Source of the DNA: an uncultured Candidatus Actinomarina sp.
GTDB taxonomy: Bacteria > Actinomycetota > Acidimicrobiia > Actinomarinales > Actinomarinaceae
Assembly (NCBI GenBank): GCA_902533795.1
Contig: CACAND010000001.1
Coordinates: forward strand, 74,159-138,158
Length of the DNA stretch: 64,000 nucleotides
Direction: 5' to 3'
Notes under the pieces: model-generated
What the model was told of the DNA's origin: nothing
Database searches by the model: none
Seen by the model: the letters and a program-made list of their open reading frames with translations, nothing else
In this document: positions 8,966 through 18,615 of the stretch, in pieces
How the letters are laid out: each line of letters begins with the position of its first letter
Position numbering within the stretch: the stretch's first letter is position 1
Position numbers and translations under genes: made by a program

Positions 8966-10124
8966 TAGATTTTCTCTCTAGAATGTTTTCATATTTTTGG
9001 GATAGAGTATCTGCAACTTCATCATGTATAATTTCCCAGGCATCTTCATTAATTACTTCGTTGAAAAAACCCTTGATTAGTAATTTTTCTGCATTCTCTT
9101 TATTTATCCCACGTGACATTACATAGTGGTAAAGGTCTTCATCAATTGGGCCAACGGAAGATCCATGTCCACAAATTACATCATCACAAAGAATTTCTAA
9201 ATTAGGTACAGATTGAGCTGAAGCTTTTTCAGTTAATATAATATTTCTATTCTCTTGTTGAGATTCTGTTTTTACTGCACCTTCGCCAATATGAATTGTC
9301 CCAGTAAAAATTGAAGAACTTTTGTCACCAAGAACTCCTTTTGTAATCATATTTGACGTTGTGCTTTTTCCTAGATGGTTAACGAATACTCTTGTATCAT
9401 GAATTTGATTATTTTCACCAAAATAGACACCATCAATCTCAAATCCTGAACCATTTCCAAATAAATCAATATCTAGGCGGGATCGAGAGAACAAGCCACC
9501 AGTACTCACCATATGTACAGATAAATTTGCATCATTAAGTAACTTCGCGTAAAGATTATTGATAAGGCTAACTTCATTTTTTGATGTAACATTAAGAATT
9601 ACTTCCAATGAGGAATTTTGTTGTAAGAAAATTTCTATCGTTGGAAAAATATTTCCTTGTACAAGATCACCAAAATTTAAAAGTAACTTTCCTGATATAT
9701 TTTTTTCCATATTTATACCCAAATATGGAACGGCAGTATCTTCAGATTGAAAATTTATTGAGTAATATTCTGAGCAGTCATCTTTAAAATTTAATTGAAA
9801 ACCACCAGTTAATTTCTCAAACTGTTCAATTGAAAATCTATCGAAAGGTCTTTTGATTGATTCATCGATAGTTGATTTTGTAATCTTCTCAACATCTGTA
9901 ACCTCAACACTTTTTTCTTCAGTATTTATAACAAATTCATGACAATTTGAGTCGATGTTAAATTTTTCATTTTTTTGAATTTCTGCTGGTTTTCCTACCT
10001 CGAATCCATTGACTGTAAAAACATTTTTTCCTGTGTATTTCCAATCTTCATTTTTAACAGAAACTTCAGGAAAGTCTTTTGATATTTTTTTTTCTAGATT
10101 TTTTTCAACTAATTTTGTATTCAA
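8955..10124 (-). CDS. sufD: Fe-S cluster assembly protein SufD
   Basis: 389 residues. SufD pairs with SufB to form the beta-helix scaffold on which clusters are built. The C-terminal SufBD core is recognisable: SQQENRNIILTEKASAQSVPNLEI, followed by a conserved CGHGSSVGPID stretch and a SRGI-x-x-x-A helix. The N-terminal 150 residues are poorly conserved, as usual for SufD. It lies 16 bp downstream of sufB. Confidence 0.93.
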   Translation of the reverse strand: MNTKLVEKNLEKKISKDFPEVSVKNEDWKYTGKNVFTVNGFEVGKPAEIQKNEKFNIDSNCHEFVINTEEKSVEVTDVEKITKSTIDESIKRPFDRFSIEQFEKLTGGFQLNFKDDCSEYYSINFQSEDTAVPYLGINMEKNISGKLLLNFGDLVQGNIFPTIEIFLQQNSSLEVILNVTSKNEVSLINNLYAKLLNDANLSVHMVSTGGLFSRSRLDIDLFGNGSGFEIDGVYFGENNQIHDTRVFVNHLGKSTTSNMITKGVLGDKSSSIFTGTIHIGEGAVKTESQQENRNIILTEKASAQSVPNLEILCDDVICGHGSSVGPIDEDLYHYVMSRGINKENAEKLLIKGFFNEVINEDAWEIIHDEVADTLSQKYENILERKSNES

Positions 10125-10140
10125 ATGACTTCCTATGCAA

Positions 10141-11550
10141 TTAACCTACCGCACCGGCCTCAATCATATTGAGCTCGATTAATTTGTTAAATTCCATTGC
10201 ATATTCCATTGGAAGTGTTTTTGTGAACTCTTCAACAAAGCCAGCAACTATCATTGATGTGGCTTCTTCTTCAGAAAGTCCCCTGCTCATTAAGTAAAAA
10301 AGTTGATCTTCTCCAACTTTGGAAACTGTCGCCTCATGCCCTATTTCTGCTGAGGACTCTTCAATCTCCATGTAAGGATATGTGTCTGATCTAGATTCAT
10401 CATCTAAAATTAGTGCGTCACATCTAACAAAGCTTTTCGCTGTTTCAGCTCCATCTTCAACTTTTACAAGTCCTCGATAAGCTCCTCTTCCACCACCTTT
10501 TGAAACTGACTTTGATGTTATCAAAGATGTTGTATCGGGAGCAAGATGAACCATTTTTGCTCCTGTATCTTGATGTTGACCTGAATTTGCAAAGGCTACG
10601 GATAGCACTTCACCATGAGCACCTGGTTCCATTAAATAAACGGAAGGATATTTAACTGTTAATCCTGAACCAAGATTTGCGTCAATCCACTCCATGGTTG
10701 CATTTCCATAAGCTTGTGCTCTCTTTGTTACCAAGTTATAAACATCATTTGACCAGTTTTGAATTGTTGTATACCTACAAGTTCCTGAAGCTTTGACAAC
10801 AATCTCAACAACTGCAGAATGTAATGCGTCAGTTGTGTACACAGGCGCTGAACAGCCCTCGATGTAATGTACAGAAGCTCCCTCATCTACAAGAATTAAG
10901 GTTCTTTCAAATTGACCCATATTTTCAGCATTTATTCTGAAATATGCCTGCAGAGGATCTTCGACATGAACACCTTTTGGAACATATATAAATGAACCGC
11001 CTGACCATACAGCTGAATTTAGTGCAGCAAATTTATTGTCACCCGGAGGAATGACTGTTCCAAAGTATTCTTGAACTAATTCTGGATACTCTCGAACTGC
11101 TGTATCCATATCACAAAACAATACGCCTAATTTTTCCAAATCTTCTCTATTTTTATGATAAACAACTTCACTTTCGTATTGGGCAGTTACTCCAGCAAGG
11201 TAAGTTCTTTCGGCCTCTGGTATTCCAAGTTTTTCATAAGTTTCTTTTATTTCTTCTGGTACTTCATCCCATGAGTCTGCTTGGTTTTCTGTTGGTTTTA
11301 TATAGTAATAAATATCGTCGAAATCTAATTGGCTTAATTTTTCTTTTGCTACCCATTCTGGCATTGGCTTATCAAGAAACCTTTTATAAGCTTTTAATCT
11401 AAATTCCAGCATCCATTCTGGCTCTTCTTTAATTTCAGACATTTTTCTTATAATGTCTTCATTTAAACCTTTTTCAGGCTTAAACACATTTTTTTCAGGG
11501 TCAGACCACCCTAAAGAGTATTTTCCAATATCAATATCTACGTCAGTCAT
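10141..11550 (-). CDS. sufB: Fe-S cluster assembly protein SufB
   Basis: 469 residues, normal for SufB, the scaffold subunit on which nascent Fe-S clusters are assembled with SufC and SufD. Conserved stretches are seen across its length, including [14 protein letters not shown], the VEGCSAP-type segment with its cysteine (here YIEGCSAP), the [10 protein letters not shown] region and a late [10 protein letters not shown] motif. It is the first gene of the operon. The divergent 81-bp gap to 11632 must hold its promoter. No sufR regulator gene precedes it. Confidence 0.97.
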   Translation of the reverse strand: MTDVDIDIGKYSLGWSDPEKNVFKPEKGLNEDIIRKMSEIKEEPEWMLEFRLKAYKRFLDKPMPEWVAKEKLSQLDFDDIYYYIKPTENQADSWDEVPEEIKETYEKLGIPEAERTYLAGVTAQYESEVVYHKNREDLEKLGVLFCDMDTAVREYPELVQEYFGTVIPPGDNKFAALNSAVWSGGSFIYVPKGVHVEDPLQAYFRINAENMGQFERTLILVDEGASVHYIEGCSAPVYTTDALHSAVVEIVVKASGTCRYTTIQNWSNDVYNLVTKRAQAYGNATMEWIDANLGSGLTVKYPSVYLMEPGAHGEVLSVAFANSGQHQDTGAKMVHLAPDTTSLITSKSVSKGGGRGAYRGLVKVEDGAETAKSFVRCDALILDDESRSDTYPYMEIEESSAEIGHEATVSKVGEDQLFYLMSRGLSEEEATSMIVAGFVEEFTKTLPMEYAMEFNKLIELNMIEAGAVG

Positions 11551-11631
11551 AATTTAATTCTAGTAAAGCTTCGTTTCAATAATAAGAGCTATAAATATAG
11601 TTTTCTCATATTGTTAATTAAACTTTAATAG

Positions 11632-12072
11632 ATGCCTGTTATATGTGTAAACCCTTCAAATAGCTCAGACAAGGAAATTGTTGATGGTCTCTCTATGCAA
11701 AACGAAGATTTAAGACTTTTTTTATCAGATAAATTAGAAGATTCATTTAAGTCATCACTTCCAGGTAAAAAAGCAATAGGAGATATATTAGACGATACTC
11801 ACATATCAACGGCCTCAAGCGGTGCATTTTGTGGTGTATTCTTCGAAGATAAGGATTCAAAACTTAGAAATATTTTTATAAATGCTATTGAAGATAGTTC
11901 TTTAAAAAGAATTATCTGGTTATCTCAAAGTGACCCAGATGAAAAGATATTAAATTTAAAAAACTTAGCATACTTACAACATGAAGATTATAAAAATCTT
12001 ATTGAAAATGTACTTGAGTTAGAAAGCCAAGAAGAGATAAATTTTGGCCATAAACAAATAAGCAAGGATTAA
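11632..12072 (+). CDS. Unknown 146-aa acidic protein preceding a DNA methyltransferase
   Basis: I do not recognise this protein. It is soluble-looking, acidic, with no signal peptide or membrane segment. The middle holds a short hydrophobic STASSGAFCGVFF strand and the C-terminal half is helical with many Leu, Glu and Lys residues (about 90-140). It starts right after the divergent sufB promoter region and ends two bases before the methyltransferase start, so the two are almost certainly co-transcribed. It could be an accessory or control protein for the methylase, or unrelated. No catalytic motif supports a nuclease call. Confidence 0.6.
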   Translation: MPVICVNPSNSSDKEIVDGLSMQNEDLRLFLSDKLEDSFKSSLPGKKAIGDILDDTHISTASSGAFCGVFFEDKDSKLRNIFINAIEDSSLKRIIWLSQSDPDEKILNLKNLAYLQHEDYKNLIENVLELESQEEINFGHKQISKD

Positions 12073-12074
12073 AA

Positions 12075-12905
12075 ATGTCAAAAGAATCTGTTTTTAAAGA
12101 AGGGTCGGGATCTAGAAAAGGTTTCGTCTCTAAATTCCAAACAGAAAATAATCTTGATATGCAAACAGAAAATAACATATCAAAAATCCGAAATAAAATA
12201 TTTAATAAAAGTTCAGAAAATATGAGTGAGCTCGTAGACAATTGTATCTCGCTAACCATAACTTCACCTCCATACAATGTAGGTAAATTAAGCGATCTTG
12301 ATCTTGATGATAAAAAATATTGGAAAATGATGAAATCTTGTTTTGAAGAAGTTTACAGAGTAACTGAATCTGGGGGTCGTTTAGTGGTGAATGTTGCAAA
12401 TCTTGGAAGAAAGCCATATATCCCATTTTCTAATCAATTCACAGAACTACTTTTAAATTTGGGTTTCATTATGCGTGGAGAAATTATTTGGCAGAAATCA
12501 AAGGGCGCAAATGCAAATTTTGCATGGGGTAGTTGGCTCTCAGCATCGAACCCGGTAATACGTGATCTTCATGAGTATTGCTTAGTATTTTCTAAAGAGT
12601 CAATGAATAGAAACAAAGAAGGTGAATCAACCATTGAAAAAGAAGAGTTTATGGACTCTACTCTCTCAATATGGAACATTCTTCCTGCTAAAGCTAAAAA
12701 GATTGGTCATCCTGCTCCATTTCCAGAGGAATTGGTTGAAAGGTTTATTAATCTTTATTCTTATAAAAATGAAATTATTCTTGATCCTTTTTTGGGAAGT
12801 GGAACAACAGGCTTAGCAGCAAAAAATTTAGAAAGAGACTACATAGGCTATGAAGTCAATAGCGATTACTGTGATCTTGCAAAAAAAAGAATTAACTCTC
12901 GTTAA
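12075..12905 (+). CDS. Beta-class DNA methyltransferase (m4C/m6A type), apparently orphan
   Basis: 276 residues. Motif order is catalytic motif IV first (TSPPYN, 63-68) and the SAM-binding motif I last (DPFLGSGTTG, about 237-246), the permuted beta-class arrangement. An SPPY box is common in N4-cytosine methyltransferases, but N6-adenine activity cannot be excluded. The region between contains target-recognition sequence around WGSWLSASNPV. No restriction endonuclease gene is next to it, so it may be a solitary epigenetic methylase. The 3' end overlaps the convergent ABC exporter gene by 14 bp. Confidence 0.88.
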   Translation: MSKESVFKEGSGSRKGFVSKFQTENNLDMQTENNISKIRNKIFNKSSENMSELVDNCISLTITSPPYNVGKLSDLDLDDKKYWKMMKSCFEEVYRVTESGGRLVVNVANLGRKPYIPFSNQFTELLLNLGFIMRGEIIWQKSKGANANFAWGSWLSASNPVIRDLHEYCLVFSKESMNRNKEGESTIEKEEFMDSTLSIWNILPAKAKKIGHPAPFPEELVERFINLYSYKNEIILDPFLGSGTTGLAAKNLERDYIGYEVNSDYCDLAKKRINSR

Positions 12906-14619
12906 CTAAATTCCAGGCAGAAAAAAGATCTTTATAGGTCTGATTATCTTTTAACAAATTTTCATGACTATCAAATCCAGTTAGATTACCGTTTTCCATA
13001 ACTATAATTTTTTCAGCATTAAGTACAGTTTCAAGTCTGTGTGCAATAACTATTGATGTCTGAAATGCTAAAAGTTTTTCGGTTGCATCAAGTATCGATG
13101 ATTCAGATTCTATATCTAGATTTGCAGTAGCTTCATCAAAAACAATAATTTTTCTTTTTGCTAAAACTGCTCTTAATAAAGCAACAAATTGTCTTTCGCC
13201 AGCTGATATATTCCCACCTCGTTCACCTACCTCTTGATCTAATTTTTTCTCATATCTATCAAACCAGTCAAGAACACCAATTGAAGCAAGTTCTTCTTCT
13301 AACGAGGTAACATCTGGCTGTGAATAATTTAAATTTTCTCTGATTGTTCCTCTGAATAAAAAGCTCTCTTGTGGAACAAATGCAACATTGTTTCTAACCC
13401 ATTCTTCATCAACTTCTTTAGAGTCAATTCCAAAATATTTCATTGCTCCACCAGTAGGTAAATAAAATCGGAGGATTAATTTAGCAATCGTACTTTTTCC
13501 CGCACCAGTCTCTCCAACTATTGCAATTTTTTCTCCTTTATTAATAGAAAAAGATACTTCATGTAATACGTTTTCTCTTCCATATGAAAATTTAACATTG
13601 TCAAACTCGACAGCATTTTCAGGAGAAGTATCTGGAAATTTTTCCCCTTTCTTACTTAAATTAGGTTGTTCATCAAGAATTGAGAAAACTTTCTTCATAG
13701 ATGAGCCAGCAGATCTTAAAGTATCGTAGTTAAAAGACAATTGAATTAACGGATCAAAAAAGTAGTTTAAATAAAATAAAAGAGCAACCAATTCGCCAAC
13801 AGAGAGTGTTCCCTCAGATATTCTTTGTGAGCCAAACCACAATACAGTAGCAATAGAGGAAACCCTGGTGAATTCAAGAAATGGAAAGTAAACAGCAATA
13901 TTTCTTGCTGATCTCATATTTGCTTTGAAATGTTCTTTATTTACTTTTTTAAATCTTTTTATTTGGGTATCTTCATCTGTATAAGCTTGAATTACTCTTA
14001 CTCCCGATATGCCTTCTTGTAATGAAGAAAGTACCTGTCCTATCCATTCTCTAACTTCCCAATAGGTAGTATCTGCATAATTTCTGAATATTTTTGTAGC
14101 AATAGCCAATATTGGCATAACAACAAAAGCTAATATTGAAAGTTGCACATCGACAATAAATACAGCTATTACAGCACCAAATATTGTTAACAAAGCAGTT
14201 AACACACTACTTGCACCTTCTTTTGCAAATTCAGTCAAGCTTTGCATATCAGATGTTAATCTTGCTACTAAAACTCCAGTCTTATTTTTTTCAAAATAAT
14301 TTATATCAAGAGATGACATATGCCTAAATAATTTCTCCCTCACCCTTTTTACATATGTCTCACCAACCATACCGATATAAAGTAGAGCTTGACTTGTTAC
14401 AAAATACAACAAAACGAGAGTTAGAAAGTAGTAAAGGGATTGTTGTAATACATATCCATAATCTGATTCTATTACACCACCATCTATTCCATTTCTTATC
14501 AAATATGGTCCAACCATTCTTATTGCCGTGGCGAATAAAGCTATTAAAGAACTTATTATGAATTTGTTTCTAACCTCAGGAACAAGTTTCAATGATCGAG
14601 AAAATGTTTTATCTTTCAA
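12892..14619 (-). CDS. ABC exporter half-transporter, subunit with active Walker B
   Basis: 575 residues: an N-terminal six-helix ABC exporter membrane domain (about 20-310) and a C-terminal ATPase. Walker A is GETGAGKST, Walker B ends DEATANLD with the catalytic Glu kept, and the switch His is present (IAHRLET). The signature is NISAGERQ instead of LSGGQ. It overlaps its partner gene by 4 bp. The deviant signature completes the degenerate ATP site of the partner, as expected of heterodimeric exporters such as the TM287/288 type. Substrate is not readable; lipid or drug export are both plausible. Confidence 0.9.
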   Translation of the reverse strand: MKDKTFSRSLKLVPEVRNKFIISSLIALFATAIRMVGPYLIRNGIDGGVIESDYGYVLQQSLYYFLTLVLLYFVTSQALLYIGMVGETYVKRVREKLFRHMSSLDINYFEKNKTGVLVARLTSDMQSLTEFAKEGASSVLTALLTIFGAVIAVFIVDVQLSILAFVVMPILAIATKIFRNYADTTYWEVREWIGQVLSSLQEGISGVRVIQAYTDEDTQIKRFKKVNKEHFKANMRSARNIAVYFPFLEFTRVSSIATVLWFGSQRISEGTLSVGELVALLFYLNYFFDPLIQLSFNYDTLRSAGSSMKKVFSILDEQPNLSKKGEKFPDTSPENAVEFDNVKFSYGRENVLHEVSFSINKGEKIAIVGETGAGKSTIAKLILRFYLPTGGAMKYFGIDSKEVDEEWVRNNVAFVPQESFLFRGTIRENLNYSQPDVTSLEEELASIGVLDWFDRYEKKLDQEVGERGGNISAGERQFVALLRAVLAKRKIIVFDEATANLDIESESSILDATEKLLAFQTSIVIAHRLETVLNAEKIIVMENGNLTGFDSHENLLKDNQTYKDLFSAWNLVNES

Positions 14620-16376
14620 TTTAGTTTTGATGCTTTCTCTTGTTCTAGAAATAAGCTTCTATAAGACTTAACTTCAATAAGAATATCTTCATGTTTACCT
14701 TGCGCTCTAATTTTTCCACCTTCAATAAATAAGACCTCATCACAAAGCTCAATTGTGGGTACACGATTAGTAATAATTAAAGTTGTCATTTTATTCATGA
14801 CTTTTTGTAGTTCATTTCTTATTTCTTCTTCTGTAGATGCATCAACTGCTGAGAGGGCATCATCAAGTATTAATATTTTAGGATTTCTAACAATTGCTCT
14901 AGCAAGTGCAATTCTTTGTCTTTGCCCTCCAGATAAACCATAACCTCTCTCACCTACTTTGGTTTCGTAGGTTTCAGGTAATTGAGAAATGAATTCATGA
15001 GCTTTTGCAATGATTGCAGCCTCTTCGACTTCTTGCTGAGATGCTTCAATTGATCCAATTGCAATGTTGTCTTTGGCAGAATTTGAAAATAAAAAACTTT
15101 CTTCAAAAGCTAAACTTACATGATTTCTTAAATCATCAAGTTTAATTTTTTTAATATCAACATTATCAATTTTTATTGTTCCAGATTTGACATCATAGAG
15201 CCTTGGAAGAAGATATGACAAAGTTGATTTTCCAGATCCAGTTGCTCCAACAATAGCAATAGTTTTTTGCCCTTCTACTTTGAACGAAAGTTCATTGAAA
15301 ATCGTATCATTTCCGTAACTAAAATCAACATTTTCAAATTCTATTGTTCCATTTCCATCAGTAGGAAATTCTACTAGGTCATTATTATTTATAATCGATG
15401 GTTGTTCATCTAATAATTCTAAAATTCTATTTCCTGCTGAGACACTTGATGGAATTTCTGATAAAAACCATGCTGTAATTCTGAGGGGCCAAATTAATAA
15501 AATTACATATTGTGTAAAAGCTATAAAATCTCCTAAAGTTATAAATTCATTTATTGCTAAATAACCACCCAATAAAAGAACAACTAATGTGATAATCATT
15601 GGTATTAATTCAAACAATGGGACAAATCTTGTTCTTAAATGTAAGAAATTTACAGATGTTTCATAAATCTTTTCAATAGATCTCTCTACCTTTATAGAAG
15701 CTTCATCTTCATTTCCAAAAGCTTTAACAACTCTGATGCCCCCAAGTTGTTCTTCAACTTCAGTCGTCATTTCTGCCTCAGCCTCTTTGACCTTCAAAGA
15801 AACTTCCATTGCTCTTGATGCAAAGTTTCCGGCTATATAAAGAACTAAAGGAATCGACAGTAGGACTATTAATCCTAAAATAAAGTCAATAGAAACAAGT
15901 GTGACACTGAGTAATAATAAAAGAAAAACATTTGCTGTTGCTAAAGGAGCAATTGCAAAAGCAAGTCTAACTTGAGATGCATCGCTTGATGCTCTTGCCA
16001 TTAACTCGCCTGTTGGAACTTTGTCATGATATTTAAAAGCTAATCTTTGCATGTGTCCAAAAATAGTATTTCTGATTTCAGCTTCAACATTAAACGAGAC
16101 TGACATACTAAAATATCTTCTTACCCCAATAGATGCAGCTCTTACATAACCAATTGCTATTAAGAAGGAAAGAAAAACAATTATAACTTGTTGATTGCTT
16201 GCAACAATTCCATCATCAACAATTCGTTTAATTAAATATGGATGAAGTATTACTAAAAAACACCAAATGATTGCTGAAAACATAGATATAAGAAAATGCT
16301 TTCTGTTATTTTTTACCTCTTCAATATAAAATCTTAAAGCTTTCTTAAATTCAGGAGTTTTAAACACATCAAACAT
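14616..16376 (-). CDS. ABC exporter half-transporter, degenerate-site subunit
   Basis: 586 residues from ATG 16376; a TTG nine bases upstream is an alternative. Six-helix ABC exporter domain followed by an ATPase with Walker A GATGSGKST and a canonical LSGGQRQR signature. Walker B reads ILDDALSAVD, with Asp in place of the catalytic Glu, and the switch histidine is Asn (IITNRVPT). Its own Walker site is therefore doubly degenerate, while its good signature serves the partner's active site. It is first in a two-gene operon and diverges from the MenA fusion gene across a short gap. Confidence 0.9.
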   Translation of the reverse strand: MFDVFKTPEFKKALRFYIEEVKNNRKHFLISMFSAIIWCFLVILHPYLIKRIVDDGIVASNQQVIIVFLSFLIAIGYVRAASIGVRRYFSMSVSFNVEAEIRNTIFGHMQRLAFKYHDKVPTGELMARASSDASQVRLAFAIAPLATANVFLLLLLSVTLVSIDFILGLIVLLSIPLVLYIAGNFASRAMEVSLKVKEAEAEMTTEVEEQLGGIRVVKAFGNEDEASIKVERSIEKIYETSVNFLHLRTRFVPLFELIPMIITLVVLLLGGYLAINEFITLGDFIAFTQYVILLIWPLRITAWFLSEIPSSVSAGNRILELLDEQPSIINNNDLVEFPTDGNGTIEFENVDFSYGNDTIFNELSFKVEGQKTIAIVGATGSGKSTLSYLLPRLYDVKSGTIKIDNVDIKKIKLDDLRNHVSLAFEESFLFSNSAKDNIAIGSIEASQQEVEEAAIIAKAHEFISQLPETYETKVGERGYGLSGGQRQRIALARAIVRNPKILILDDALSAVDASTEEEIRNELQKVMNKMTTLIITNRVPTIELCDEVLFIEGGKIRAQGKHEDILIEVKSYRSLFLEQEKASKLN

Positions 16377-16455
16377 ACTTAACAATATTAAATGGATAAC
16401 AAATAAACAGTAAGGACTTTGTGCATTATTTCACAAGCATATTAGTCTTTGAACA

Positions 16456-17973
16456 ATGAATGATGTACTTGATAAAAAAATTGAAGATGTCTTAGATTCT
16501 GCAGACAGAATGTTTATAGCAACAAGTGTTGGTGGAAATTCCTCTGGTGCATCAGTTTTCTATGCCCGTGATGGTGAGGATCTTGTATTTTTTACCTTTA
16601 ACCCAACAAGAAAAGCAGAGCAAATTCGTTTGAATCCAAGAGTTCACGTAGTTATATGGCCAAAAGGACAAGAAGGAATTAAAGGCCTTCAGATTGATGG
16701 TGAGTGTTACAAAATAAAAGATGAACAAGAAAAAGAAAAAGCGTACGAAATGGTTTTATCTACAACTGAGGCATTCAAAGAATATATGGAAGATGACTTT
16801 TTAAAGGAAAATGACGTTGTTGGTTATTACCGCATCAAACCAACAACAATAAAATATGTAGATTTTTATCAAGAAGAACAATTTGAGTGGAGAACATACC
16901 CAGGTAATAAAACTTCAGCTGTAAAATTTACCTTTAAACTAGCGTTGAAAAGAGTTGGTCTGTGGTTACGTACTGTAAGAGCCCCCTTTCTTACTGCAAC
17001 TATTGCACCAATATTAATTGGTGCTTCCGTTGCCTGGAATGATCTAAAATCAGAAAATTTAAACAGTGCGTGGTCATGGAATATGTTTTGGCTTGTTCTT
17101 GGTGGGGCATGTTTGGCACAGATAGCAACGAACGCCTCAAATGATTATTTTGACCATACATCTAGTGCTGATGAAATAAATAAAGTTGCTAGTCCATTCA
17201 ATGGAGGTAGTAGAGTAATTCAAGTTGGTTTAATGACTCCTGGACAAGTATTAATTACAGCATTAGTAAGTATTCTTGGAACGATCGGCATAGGACTATA
17301 TATTAATCAGCAGATAAGCGGTTATATATTCGGAAATACACCTATATTATGGACGGGAATTCTTGGAACTTTTCTTGCACTAGGGTATACAGGAGATCCT
17401 GTGAGGCTTGGTTATAAAGGTTTTGGAGAAATTGCGATAGCACTCGGATTTGGTCCTGTGATGGTAATGGGAGCACACTATGTACTTACATTTCCAATGC
17501 ACAATAATGATTTATCCCTATGGAACTGGGCTGAAGCATTACTTGCTTCAATACCTATTGCACTATTAGTAATGCTTATAGTTTGGATAAATCAGTTTCA
17601 AGATGCACCCTCAGATGCAGCAGTTGGTAAAAATACCTGGGTAGTTAGAACGGCCATAAATGATGGTTGGATGAGACTTGAAAAACCATTATCTTTATAC
17701 AAACAGTTTATGGTCGAAGCCTTTCTCTCTGTTGCATTAATTGGTCTCCTAAGCTTTTTCACTGAGTTTGGAACTGTTTATGCTTTCATTGCTTTGCTGC
17801 CTTTGGCATTAGTTTGGAAAGCGTTCAAAATGGCCGATGAGTGGATGATTAAATGGAACGATCCAGATGCTGATAGGCAAAAAGTTCCTTATGAATTATT
17901 ACTTGTAAACGTTTCAACTATTGGCATACACTTTTTAACTGGATTATTACTTGCTGTTGCATATCTAATTTAA
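16456..17973 (+). CDS. Fusion: PNPOx-like FMN domain plus UbiA/MenA prenyltransferase
   Basis: 505 residues. Residues 1 to about 140 look like a pyridoxamine-phosphate-oxidase-like split-barrel FMN domain (ATS-x-GG, then a TFNPTRKAEQIRLNPRV stretch). From about 165 on is a polytopic UbiA prenyltransferase with both Asp-rich prenyl-diphosphate motifs: NDYFDHTSSAD (229-239) and NQFQDAPSDAAVGK (379-392). The MenA family prenylates 1,4-dihydroxy-2-naphthoate in the membrane to give demethylmenaquinone. The next gene, starting directly after the stop, is a MenG-like methyltransferase, which supports the quinone assignment. The attached FMN-type domain is unusual; a naphthoquinol redox role is inference only. 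Confidence 0.8.
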   Translation: MNDVLDKKIEDVLDSADRMFIATSVGGNSSGASVFYARDGEDLVFFTFNPTRKAEQIRLNPRVHVVIWPKGQEGIKGLQIDGECYKIKDEQEKEKAYEMVLSTTEAFKEYMEDDFLKENDVVGYYRIKPTTIKYVDFYQEEQFEWRTYPGNKTSAVKFTFKLALKRVGLWLRTVRAPFLTATIAPILIGASVAWNDLKSENLNSAWSWNMFWLVLGGACLAQIATNASNDYFDHTSSADEINKVASPFNGGSRVIQVGLMTPGQVLITALVSILGTIGIGLYINQQISGYIFGNTPILWTGILGTFLALGYTGDPVRLGYKGFGEIAIALGFGPVMVMGAHYVLTFPMHNNDLSLWNWAEALLASIPIALLVMLIVWINQFQDAPSDAAVGKNTWVVRTAINDGWMRLEKPLSLYKQFMVEAFLSVALIGLLSFFTEFGTVYAFIALLPLALVWKAFKMADEWMIKWNDPDADRQKVPYELLLVNVSTIGIHFLTGLLLAVAYLI

Positions 17974-18615
17974 TTGAACAAATCTGCAAACTTTTCAAAC
18001 ATTCACAAATTTTACGATCTTATCAATTCATTGTTAACATTTGGATTAGATAAATCATGGCGTCGTCAAGCTGCCGCAAATCTTAAACCTGGAAATGTAC
18101 TCGATCTTGGTAGTGGTACTGGAGCATCTTATGAAGATCTTAAAAGATTTGATGTTGTTGCTCTTGATCCTGATAAAAATATGCTGTCGTTAAATAAATT
18201 TGAAAACAAAGTAGTAGGTATGAGCGAAAATCTACCATTTGACAATAACTACTTTGACAATATTTTTTGTTGTTTCGTATTAAGAAATGTTGACAATATT
18301 GAAAAGACTTTTAATGAAGTTTCAAGAGTTTTAAAAAAAGATGGAAAATTTATATTGCTAGATATGTCAAGACCTCGTAATAATATTTTGAAACAAGTTC
18401 ATAAAATCGGAACTTACATCGTTTTGCATTTGATTGGACTAATAACATTTAATTTGAAAGAATATAGATTTTTACACTTTTCTTTGGATAAGCTTCCCCC
18501 TCCTGAAGAATTATTAGTTGGTATAAATTTAGAAAAAAAGATGTTAAAAAGAATTGGTCTTTTTGGATTTGTTTACTTAGGAGTTTTTGAAAATCAGAGT
18601 TTAATTACTGATTAG
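17974..18615 (+). CDS. menG: Demethylmenaquinone methyltransferase-like SAM enzyme (MenG/UbiE family)
   Basis: 213 residues from a TTG codon immediately after the MenA-fusion stop. The class I SAM motif VLDLGSGTGASYEDL and the post-motif ALDPD are visible, preceded by the family's typical KFYDLINSLLTFGLDKSWR start. The MenG/UbiE family C-methylates demethylmenaquinone to menaquinone. The gene is a bit shorter than usual (about 230 aa). Its end overlaps the convergent DsbA-like gene by 11 bp. No separate SD is obvious; translation is probably coupled to the upstream gene. Confidence 0.82.
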   Translation: MNKSANFSNIHKFYDLINSLLTFGLDKSWRRQAAANLKPGNVLDLGSGTGASYEDLKRFDVVALDPDKNMLSLNKFENKVVGMSENLPFDNNYFDNIFCCFVLRNVDNIEKTFNEVSRVLKKDGKFILLDMSRPRNNILKQVHKIGTYIVLHLIGLITFNLKEYRFLHFSLDKLPPPEELLVGINLEKKMLKRIGLFGFVYLGVFENQSLITD

